NCBI GenBank assembly: GCA_910586605.1
Contig: CAJUJR010000025.1
Coordinates: forward strand, 1 to 32,100
Direction of reading: 5' to 3'
Length of the DNA: 32,100 nucleotides
From: an uncultured Lachnospiraceae bacterium
Lineage (GTDB): Bacteria > Bacillota > Clostridia > Lachnospirales > Lachnospiraceae
Both the position numbers and the translations under genes were made by a program. The stretch's first letter is position 1. Each line of letters opens with the position of its first letter. Below are positions 25,770-32,100 of this stretch, one piece after another. The notes under the pieces were generated by a model. That model was not told where the DNA came from. It saw only the letters and a program-made list of their open reading frames with translations, and made no database searches.

Positions 25770-25888
25770 AAGTAAGCCAAAGCATATACTGGAAACCAAC
25801 AATTATCTGGGTGCAGAGCTGTTGTGTCTACACAGGTATGACGTGCCGAAAAAAGAGTATTGGATTTGGAATAGGAATGGAGGAATAT

Positions 25889-28372
25889 ATGCAGAAACGT
25901 TTTACAAAAAGCGCCCGGCGGGTATTGGAAAATGCCAAGAGGCAGGCAGTCTCTTTAGGACATAGTTTTATAGGGACAGAACACCTGTTACTTGCCCTTT
26001 TGCGTACAAAAGGGGTAGCCAGTGAGGTATTAAAGGAAAATGGCGTATTATTTGATAAGATTGCAGAACTGGTAGAGGATAACCTTACGGTAGATTCTGA
26101 TGTGATGACAACGGGGAATTTGGAAATGACGCCCCGCGCACAGAAAATCGTCAATAACAGCCTTGCGGAAGCGGAACGCCTGAATGCGCCAAATGCTGGG
26201 ACAGAGCATATTTTAATTGCTATTTTAAAAGAAACGGACTGTATAGCAATGCGTTTGCTAAATACAAAAGGGATTAATGTACAGAAATTGTATATTGACG
26301 TCCTGACAGCAACTGGCCAGGATATGACAAGTGCAAAAAATGAGTATATGATGCAGAAAGGGCGCAGGGGGAAATCTGCGACGCCTATATTAGACCAATA
26401 TAGCCGTGATCTGACTTCTTATGCGAAGGAAGGGAAGCTAGACCCTGTGGTTGGAAGGGAAATAGAAACAAGGCGGCTGATACAGATTTTAAGCAGGCGT
26501 ACGAAAAATAACCCTTGCTTGATTGGCGAGCCAGGAGTTGGGAAAACGGCAGTTGTGGAAGGACTTGCACAAAAAATTGTACAGGGGGATATTCCTGAGA
26601 TTTTACAAGAAAGACGGGTGCTGGTGTTAGATTTGTCTGGGATGGTAGCAGGCTCTAAGTACCGTGGTGAGTTTGAAGAGCGTATTAAAAGGGCTCTCCG
26701 CGAAGTGAGCCAGTCTGGCAATATCCTGTTATTTATAGACGAAATCCATACAATTATTGGAGCAGGAGGCGCGGAGGGGGCAATTGATGCTGCAAACATC
26801 CTAAAACCTGCTTTGGCAAGAGGGGAAATCCAGATTATCGGGGCTACGACAAGGGAGGAATACCGGAAATATATTGAAAAAGATGCTGCGTTGGAGCGGC
26901 GTTTCCAGCCGGTTTTGGTGGAAGAGCCGGACGAGGGGCAGACATTGGAAATATTAAAAGGCCTTCGGGAGCGTTATGAGGAGCACCATCATGTTAAGAT
27001 TATGGATAGTGCGCTTTTGGCTGCGGTAAAGATGGCAGAACGTTATATTAATGACCGGTTCCTTCCAGATAAGGCGATTGACGTAGTGGATGAGGCGGCG
27101 GCAAGGGCGTGTATCAGCCAATATCTTCCGTCGCCAGAACTGCGATTTTTAGAAGAGGAGTATACAGAGTGTGAAAGGAAAAAGGAAGATGCAATCTGCC
27201 AGGAAGATTTTGCAGCTGCAAATGAAATGAAAAAACGGCAGGAAAAATGTAAAGAGAAGATGGAGCGGCTGAAACAGGAGCTGGAAAAGAAACGCCAGGG
27301 AAAAAGGCTAGTTGTAACAGAATCAGATGTGGCAAACGTAATTGGGGATTGGACGAAAATCCCAGTGCAGAAGCTTCAGGAAGAAGAGACAGAACGCTTG
27401 CGCCATTTGGAGGAAGAGCTGCATAGACGTGTAATTGGGCAGGATGAAGCGGTTACTGCAGTTGCAAAGGCGGTACGCAGGGGCAGGGTAGGCTTAAAAG
27501 ATCCAAACCGCCCCATTGGCTCTTTCTTATTCCTAGGGCCGACTGGGGTTGGCAAGACAGAACTGTCTAAAGCACTTGCCGAGGCAGTATTTGGGCAGGA
27601 AAATGAAATTATCCGGGTAGATATGTCGGAATATATGGAAAAGCACAGTGTATCAAAGATGATTGGCTCACCGCCAGGATATGTAGGCTATGAGGATGGT
27701 GGGCAGCTTAGTGAAAAGGTTCGCCGCCATCCATATTCTGTTATTTTATTTGATGAGATTGAAAAGGCACATCTAGACGTATTTAATATCCTGTTGCAGA
27801 TTTTAGAGGATGGGCATGTGACAGATGCCCAGGGGCGCCGGATTAGCTTTAAAAATACGATCATTATTATGACCTCCAATGCAGGCGCACAGCAGATTAT
27901 CGCCCCAAAGCATTTGGGCTTTGGGCTGCAGGATAATGCAGAGGCAGATTATAAAAAGATGAGGGAAAGTGTTTTAGAGGAAGTAAAGAAAATTTTCAAG
28001 CCGGAATTTATCAACAGGATTGATGAAATGCTTGTATTCCACACACTTACACAGGAAAATATACAGGAAATTGTCCGCCTGATGCTTGCTTCACTGAATA
28101 AACGCCTCGAGGCACAGATGGGCATTACGCTTGAGGTTTCTAAAAAGGTTGTGGAATATATTGCAAAGAGCGGTTTTGATAAAAATTATGGGGCGCGCCC
28201 AATCCGACGCAGCATCCAGTCAAAAATCGAAGATGTGCTGGCAGATAAGGTACTTTCTGGTGAAATTATGCCAGGGGATAAAGTATTTGCCGATTGTAAT
28301 ACGCCAGAAGGAGAAGAAGAAACACTTATCTTTCAAACAGCCTCTGGAAAACAAGGCGCAGATATGGTATAA
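25889..28372 (+). CDS. clpC: ATP-dependent Clp protease ATP-binding subunit ClpC
   Basis: This 827-residue AAA+ unfoldase feeds substrates to ClpP. Seen: the N-terminal repeat domain (RFTKSARRVLENAKRQAVSLGHS, HLLLALLRTKG), first Walker A GEPGVGKT (about 213-220) with the arginine-finger region EKDAALERRFQPV, a coiled middle region with UVR-like Glu/Lys stretch, second Walker A GPTGVGKTE (about 551-559), and IDRMDEM-like sensor IDEMLVF. ATG 25889 with GGAGG five bases upstream is chosen; the longer reading to 25715 overlaps the cohesin gene. ctsR, mcsA and mcsB, which often precede clpC in Firmicutes, are absent here. No CtsR operator was recognised upstream. Confidence 0.95.
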   Translation: MQKRFTKSARRVLENAKRQAVSLGHSFIGTEHLLLALLRTKGVASEVLKENGVLFDKIAELVEDNLTVDSDVMTTGNLEMTPRAQKIVNNSLAEAERLNAPNAGTEHILIAILKETDCIAMRLLNTKGINVQKLYIDVLTATGQDMTSAKNEYMMQKGRRGKSATPILDQYSRDLTSYAKEGKLDPVVGREIETRRLIQILSRRTKNNPCLIGEPGVGKTAVVEGLAQKIVQGDIPEILQERRVLVLDLSGMVAGSKYRGEFEERIKRALREVSQSGNILLFIDEIHTIIGAGGAEGAIDAANILKPALARGEIQIIGATTREEYRKYIEKDAALERRFQPVLVEEPDEGQTLEILKGLRERYEEHHHVKIMDSALLAAVKMAERYINDRFLPDKAIDVVDEAAARACISQYLPSPELRFLEEEYTECERKKEDAICQEDFAAANEMKKRQEKCKEKMERLKQELEKKRQGKRLVVTESDVANVIGDWTKIPVQKLQEEETERLRHLEEELHRRVIGQDEAVTAVAKAVRRGRVGLKDPNRPIGSFLFLGPTGVGKTELSKALAEAVFGQENEIIRVDMSEYMEKHSVSKMIGSPPGYVGYEDGGQLSEKVRRHPYSVILFDEIEKAHLDVFNILLQILEDGHVTDAQGRRISFKNTIIIMTSNAGAQQIIAPKHLGFGLQDNAEADYKKMRESVLEEVKKIFKPEFINRIDEMLVFHTLTQENIQEIVRLMLASLNKRLEAQMGITLEVSKKVVEYIAKSGFDKNYGARPIRRSIQSKIEDVLADKVLSGEIMPGDKVFADCNTPEGEEETLIFQTASGKQGADMV

Positions 28373-28373
28373 T
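28345..28373 (+). promoter_or_regulatory. promoter at the 3' end of clpC
   Basis: TGGAAA (28345-28350), a 17-base spacer and a perfect extended -10 box TG-G-TATAAT (28365-28373) overlap the end of clpC. It can drive the 137-residue gene and radA. The leader of about 110 bases holds GTATG/CATAC (28396-28400, 28427-28431) and GCCC/GGGC, which might fold as a small hairpin. Confidence 0.55.
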
Positions 28374-28491
28374 GGCTGTATTAGCAGACGGAATAGTATG
28401 TAAAGGCTTTTTAATAGCCCCTAGGGCATACAAGGTAATTCTTTTTGCAAAGGAATAGCGGAAAATCGAAAAACATAGGAGGATAATGCTC

Positions 28492-28905
28492 ATGGCAGTA
28501 GTGAAAGAATTAATTCGTAAGGAAAGTGATGGTACATTAAGTTTTGGTAACTATGAATTTGACACAAAGCAGAAGTTATCTGATTTTGAATTTGAAGGTG
28601 ACCTTTATAAAGTTAAGACATTTAAAGAGATTACAAAGCTGGAAAAAAATGGACTATTTGTATACGAATCTGTGCCAGGGACAGTTGTTACCGGATTAAA
28701 GGTGACAGAGCAGGAAATCGTATTTTCCGTAGAGGGCTGGGAGGATGCTTCCATTACATTAGAGCTTGAACCGGAAACGGAGTATGAAGTTTATGTTGAC
28801 AGTACAAATGCAGGGAAGATGAAGACAAATCTTGGCGGGAAGCTTGTTCTTAGTATTGAAATTGATCAAGAACAGTCGTATAGAATCCGCGTTGTAAAGC
28901 TGTAA
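28492..28905 (+). CDS. small uncharacterised beta-rich protein
   Basis: The 137-residue product begins MAVVKELIRKESDGTLSFG and has no membrane segment or catalytic motif I know. It is rich in Glu, Lys and Val and looks like beta-sheet. Homologues I recall in Lachnospiraceae are sometimes annotated as an endosialidase chain, but I see nothing here to support such an activity. AGGAGG (28477-28482) lies nine bases before ATG 28492; the ATG at 28486 is only three bases away and less likely. It is three bases before radA, so the two are likely cotranscribed. Confidence 0.8.
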   Translation: MAVVKELIRKESDGTLSFGNYEFDTKQKLSDFEFEGDLYKVKTFKEITKLEKNGLFVYESVPGTVVTGLKVTEQEIVFSVEGWEDASITLELEPETEYEVYVDSTNAGKMKTNLGGKLVLSIEIDQEQSYRIRVVKL

Positions 28906-28908
28906 TAT

Positions 28909-30285
28909 ATGGCAAGAGGGAAGAATAAAACGGCTTTTTTCTGTGGGGAATGTGGTTTTGAAAGCCCCAAGTGGCTGGGACAGTGCCCAGGATGCAAAGA
29001 ATGGAATACTTTTGTAGAGGAACCAGTCCTAAAAGCTGCTTCTGGGAAAGGGCAGCATACAGCCGCAGAGAGAAAAAAGCCGTTGAAATTATCAGAAGTT
29101 TCTGCGTCGGAAGAAGAAAGGCTGCTGACAGGGATTGGAGAGCTTGACAGGGTGCTTGGCGGCGGGATTGTAGCAGGTTCCCTTGTGCTGGTAGGGGGAG
29201 ACCCAGGGATTGGGAAATCAACGCTCCTTCTGCAGACCTGCCAGAGGCTTGTGGCAATTGGGAAAACAGTGCTCTATGTTTCTGGCGAGGAGTCAGTAAA
29301 GCAGATTAAAATGCGGGCTGACAGGCTGGGGGCATTTGAACAGGAGCTTTTGCTTTTAAGTGAGACAGATTTGGATTTAGTTGTGGAAACAGTGTCCGGC
29401 TTGAAACCAGATGTGGTGGTGATTGATTCCATACAGACAATGTATAGGGAAGAACTTGGTTCTGCACCGGGGAGTGTTGGCCAAGTCCGGGAGACCACCA
29501 GTGTTTTGATGCGGTTGGCAAAAGAAATGGCAGTTTCAATATTTGTGGTTGGCCATGTAACAAAAGAGGGAGTTGTTGCTGGACCGCGTGTATTGGAACA
29601 TATGGTAGACACCGTTCTCTACTTTGAGGGGGATGGAAGCGCCCCATACCGTTTTTTAAGGGGTGTCAAAAACCGTTTTGGCTCTACAAATGAAATTGGT
29701 GTTTTTGAAATGAGGGGAAGTGGCCTGGCTGAAGTTGTGAACCCTTCGGAATATATGCTACAGGGAAAGCCGGAAAATGAACCTGGATCTGTAGTGGCAT
29801 GTTCTATGGAGGGTACAAGGCCTATTTTAATAGAGGTGCAAGCGCTTGTCTGCCAGACAAATTTTAATATGCCGCGCCGTACAGCCGCGGGCACAGATTA
29901 TAACCGTGTAAACCTGCTGATGGCAGTGCTTGAAAAGCGTCTGGGGCTTCGCCTTGGGGATTGTGATGCTTATCTTAATGTTGCTGGGGGGATGCGCATT
30001 AATGAACCAGCGCTTGACTTGGGGATTGTGGCAGCGTTATTGTCCAGTTACCGCAACCAGGCTTTGGATAGTGGAACTGTCTGCTTTGGTGAAGTTGGGC
30101 TGGTTGGCGAAGTGCGTGCAGTAAATATGGCAGAGCAAAGGGTTCTGGAAGCGGCAAAGCTTGGTTTCCGGCAGTGCATTATGCCAGAAGTCAATAAAAA
30201 GCAGCTTGAGATACCGAAGGGGTTATTGAATGGGATGCAGTTAACAGGCATCCATACGGTGCATGAAGTATTGGGGGTGTTGTAA
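28909..30285 (+). CDS. radA: DNA repair protein RadA
   Basis: This 458-residue RecA-related ATPase promotes branch migration during recombination repair. The zinc finger is C12, C15, C26 and C29 (FCGECG, CPGC), Walker A is VGGDPGIGKST (95-105), the RadA motif KNRFG lies near 253-257, and a Lon-protease-like C-terminal domain follows (about 290-458, with GGMRINEPALDLGIVAA). The length and order match the family. It starts three bases after the preceding gene, and the TAA stop directly abuts a TTG-start ORF. Confidence 0.97.
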   Translation: MARGKNKTAFFCGECGFESPKWLGQCPGCKEWNTFVEEPVLKAASGKGQHTAAERKKPLKLSEVSASEEERLLTGIGELDRVLGGGIVAGSLVLVGGDPGIGKSTLLLQTCQRLVAIGKTVLYVSGEESVKQIKMRADRLGAFEQELLLLSETDLDLVVETVSGLKPDVVVIDSIQTMYREELGSAPGSVGQVRETTSVLMRLAKEMAVSIFVVGHVTKEGVVAGPRVLEHMVDTVLYFEGDGSAPYRFLRGVKNRFGSTNEIGVFEMRGSGLAEVVNPSEYMLQGKPENEPGSVVACSMEGTRPILIEVQALVCQTNFNMPRRTAAGTDYNRVNLLMAVLEKRLGLRLGDCDAYLNVAGGMRINEPALDLGIVAALLSSYRNQALDSGTVCFGEVGLVGEVRAVNMAEQRVLEAAKLGFRQCIMPEVNKKQLEIPKGLLNGMQLTGIHTVHEVLGVL

Positions 30286-30633
30286 TTGGAATTACGAGGT
30301 ACGGAAGAAACAACAGAAATAGTACTTGAACGTATGGAGAATTCTTTGGGTTCCTTAGAGCAGATGTCTTTTGATGCCATTAATATTACGGATACGTTAG
30401 TGAATGGCATTGATGAGATTATGCAATGTACAGATGAATTGGCAAATTGCCAGGATACAGAAAGGGAACGGATTTTAGAAAGAATTAGGAAACTGCTTGA
30501 TGCTCTCTTAGCTACTGCATTTTCTGTCAATAATGTATCCCATGAACTGGAGAAGGAAACTGTTTATCAGCGGGATACATTGGAAAATATTAGGCAGATT
30601 GTAGAATTTTTATATGCTATGTCAGATGTTTAA
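30286..30633 (+). CDS. uncharacterised helical protein coupled to radA
   Basis: This 115-residue protein starts with TTG directly after the radA stop. It is acidic and almost all helix, with heptad-like leucines in ERERILERIRKLLDALL and HELEKETVYQRDTLENIRQ. GGGGGTG in the last radA codons is seven bases before the TTG and is a good site, which supports this start over the ATG at 30334. I do not recognise a family. It could be a RadA partner or just a helical protein in the same operon. Downstream are a hairpin and the convergent rRNA methyltransferase gene. Confidence 0.65.
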   Translation: MELRGTEETTEIVLERMENSLGSLEQMSFDAINITDTLVNGIDEIMQCTDELANCQDTERERILERIRKLLDALLATAFSVNNVSHELEKETVYQRDTLENIRQIVEFLYAMSDV

Positions 30634-30653
30634 GGGTTACTGTTTGTTTTGCC

Positions 30654-30697
30654 CCAAATTTAGTTGATATAGCCTGCGCTACATCTGCTAAATTTGG
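30654..30697. terminator. long imperfect hairpin between convergent genes
   Basis: CCAAATTTAG (30654-30663) and CTAAATTTGG (30688-30697) pair over 10 bp; inside, GAT and TAGC pair with ATC and GCTA around a CTGC loop. It separates the plus-strand radA unit from the minus-strand methyltransferase gene, so bidirectional termination is the simplest reading, though neither flank has a long T-run. Confidence 0.5.
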
Positions 30698-30756
30698 AAC
30701 AAATCTCCCACAAAGTGTTGAAATACATCTTGTAATCAGAAATTTTCAAACATGTT

Positions 30757-31911
30757 CTAGGCAGTATCTTTTCTTTTTGGTGGTTTTGCGCCCATATATT
30801 GATAAAAATAAGTTTTCATCATTCCATTATAAATTTTTCGGTTCTTATCTGCTTTTTTCCCAATATACCTTTGCGCATCTTCATAAGCGGTGATTAAATA
30901 CATCGACCAGTCGTCAAGCCTTCTCCAAGCTTCACCGATTTCTTGGTAGAGCGCTGGCATATCAGAGGCATTCTCAAGCCTTTCTCCATAAGGCGGGTTT
31001 GTAATAAGAAAACCATATTTCTTTCGGTGGCTTAAATCTTTTAAAGGGCGCTGCTGAAAGTGGATAAGATGTTCCACGTTGGCCCGCCGTGCATTTTCCA
31101 TAGCGGCTTTTATAGCATTATGGCTGATGTCATAGCCCTGGATATCCATTTCGCAGTCTTTCAAAATTGCTGACTCTGCTTCATTGGCAGCATCATACCA
31201 CTGTTTTTTCGGAATCAGGTGTGTCCATTTTTCGGCTGTAAAAGACCGGTTCATGCCAGGAGCAATATTAGCCCCAATCATGGCGGCTTCAATCGGGAAA
31301 GTGCCGCTTCCGCAAAATGGGTCGACCAGAATCCGGTTGCGGTTCCATGGCGTCAGTAAAATTAATGCGGCGGCAAGTGTTTCTGTAATTGGTGCTTTTA
31401 CGGTTGCCTGCCGGTATCCGCGCTTATGGAGGGAATCACCAGAGGTGTCCAGCCCAACTACAACTTCATCTTTCATAATGGTCACGCGTACTGGGAAATC
31501 AGCGCCATCCTCTGGAAACCAGTTTACATTGTAGTGCTCCTTTAAACGTTCTACCATTGCTTTTTTCATAATGGACTGGATATCAGAAGGGCTGAAAAGC
31601 TTACTTTTTATAGAGGTCGCTTTTGTAACCCAAAACTTTCCATTTTTGGGGATATATTGTTCCCAGGGAATCGCTTTTGTGCCTTCAAAAAGTTCATCGA
31701 AGGTTGCAGCATGGAAACTGCCTGTTTTGAGCAGGATGCGCTCTGTTGTCCGAAGGAAAATATTGGAACGGCAGATTGCGTCGCTGCCGCCGGAAAAAGT
31801 GATTTTTCCATCCTCTGTTTTTAAAATCTGATATCCAAGACGCTGGATTTCTTTTTTCAAAACCGCCTCTAACCCAAAGTGGCAGGGGCTAATCAGTTCA
31901 TATTGATTCAT
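30757..31911 (-). CDS. 23S rRNA N2-guanine methyltransferase, YpsC/RlmL-type
   Basis: The 384-residue protein has an N-terminal THUMP-type RNA-binding region (MNQYELISPCHFGLEAVLKKEI) and a Rossmann methyltransferase domain with LVDPFCGSGTFPIEAA (about 192-207) and the catalytic NPPYGERL (about 304-311). The length agrees with B. subtilis YpsC. It would modify a guanine in 23S rRNA; the exact base is not readable. The ATG at 31911 is chosen because GAGG stands six bases before it and the family N-terminus begins there; the upstream in-frame reading to 32079 crosses the promoter. It is convergent to the radA operon. Confidence 0.93.
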   Translation of the reverse strand: MNQYELISPCHFGLEAVLKKEIQRLGYQILKTEDGKITFSGGSDAICRSNIFLRTTERILLKTGSFHAATFDELFEGTKAIPWEQYIPKNGKFWVTKATSIKSKLFSPSDIQSIMKKAMVERLKEHYNVNWFPEDGADFPVRVTIMKDEVVVGLDTSGDSLHKRGYRQATVKAPITETLAAALILLTPWNRNRILVDPFCGSGTFPIEAAMIGANIAPGMNRSFTAEKWTHLIPKKQWYDAANEAESAILKDCEMDIQGYDISHNAIKAAMENARRANVEHLIHFQQRPLKDLSHRKKYGFLITNPPYGERLENASDMPALYQEIGEAWRRLDDWSMYLITAYEDAQRYIGKKADKNRKIYNGMMKTYFYQYMGAKPPKRKDTA

Positions 31912-32001
31912 AAGTATCCTCATTTCTTTGTAAGTCTTTTCCAAATATTGAACAGCCTTTACGGTTAATTTCTGGAAATTGGCTGTGAATAGATAATTTC
32001 T

Positions 32002-32030
32002 ATTATAAATAAAAATGGTGCTGTTGGCAA
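32002..32030 (-). promoter_or_regulatory. promoter of the rRNA methyltransferase gene
   Basis: On the minus strand TTGCCA (32030-32025), a 17-base spacer and TATAAT (32007-32002) form a near-consensus sigma-A promoter. The predicted start falls by the conserved word GGCTGTGAATAG (31981-31992, read on +). Confidence 0.7.
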
Positions 32031-32100
32031 ATTCTATTGTTAAAGCCAGAATAAACGCATGAATGAAAAAAACATACATTTTTTGAGTTTTTTTGTTATA

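Noticed and set aside
25715..25888. N-terminal extension of ClpC overlapping the cohesin gene
   Set aside because: The extension has no similarity to ClpC, and ATG 25889 has a GGAGG site.
31912..32079. N-terminal extension of the rRNA methyltransferase
   Set aside because: It crosses a near-consensus promoter, and the family N-terminus begins at ATG 31911.
32066..32084. A7-CATACA-T6 as a terminator at the right edge
   Set aside because: Only A-T pairs and no gene visible beyond it in the window to end there.

Overview
The window looks like chromosomal DNA of a Gram-positive, strictly anaerobic Clostridia-type bacterium, most likely Lachnospiraceae. The grounds are: an AT-leaning sequence with strong AGGAGG-type ribosome sites; gene families typical of gut Clostridia (LacI-type sensor fused to GGDEF, SH3/glucosaminidase and cohesin-domain surface proteins with cadherin-like domains, Hsp33, ClpC, M29 peptidase); and sigma-A promoters of Firmicutes type. 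I cannot assign a genus. I see no phage, insertion sequence, CRISPR array, rRNA or tRNA; this reads as ordinary core and envelope chromosome.

Left part (1-7.9 kb). A membrane-anchored beta-propeller-like protein (163-1332, +) is followed by a possible 41-residue Cys/His-rich small protein and a long perfect hairpin that ends transcription from both sides. Opposite to it runs a six-gene minus-strand block read from 7896 down to 1559: a membrane/coiled-coil protein, a MerR regulator, the last two enzymes of dTDP-L-rhamnose synthesis (rfbC, rfbD), a CgeB-like glycosyltransferase translationally coupled to rfbD, and an M29 aminopeptidase with an unusually long N-terminal region. This looks like a small surface-glycan unit with housekeeping genes around it.

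Middle part (8.1-16.2 kb). A plus-strand run encodes a rhomboid protease, a flavodoxin-like/SCP2 fusion, a HIT hydrolase, and an ABC permease and ATPase that lack a substrate-binding partner here. It ends at a clear hairpin terminator, facing the minus-strand pair uvrA-yfbR (excision repair plus 5'-deoxynucleotidase). uvrA and the next plus-strand gene have divergent, well-formed promoters.

Right part (16.3-32.1 kb). A soluble sugar-binding-like/GGDEF protein is followed by a Cache-type chemoreceptor, giving a possible nutrient-sensing pair. Then come a SAM methyltransferase overlapping hslO (Hsp33), two surface proteins sharing cadherin-like domains (an SH3/glucosaminidase and a membrane-anchored cohesin-domain protein), clpC, a small uncharacterised protein, radA, a 115-residue helical protein directly abutting radA, and a convergent minus-strand 23S rRNA methyltransferase of the YpsC/RlmL type.

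The points most worth a second look are the sensor-GGDEF protein beside the chemoreceptor, the extended M29 peptidase, the small Cys/His-rich ORF inside a terminator region, the envelope pair with shared domains, and a dispersed intergenic element with core TGAATAGTAAC. Nothing here is clearly a new system; these are leads with stated limits.
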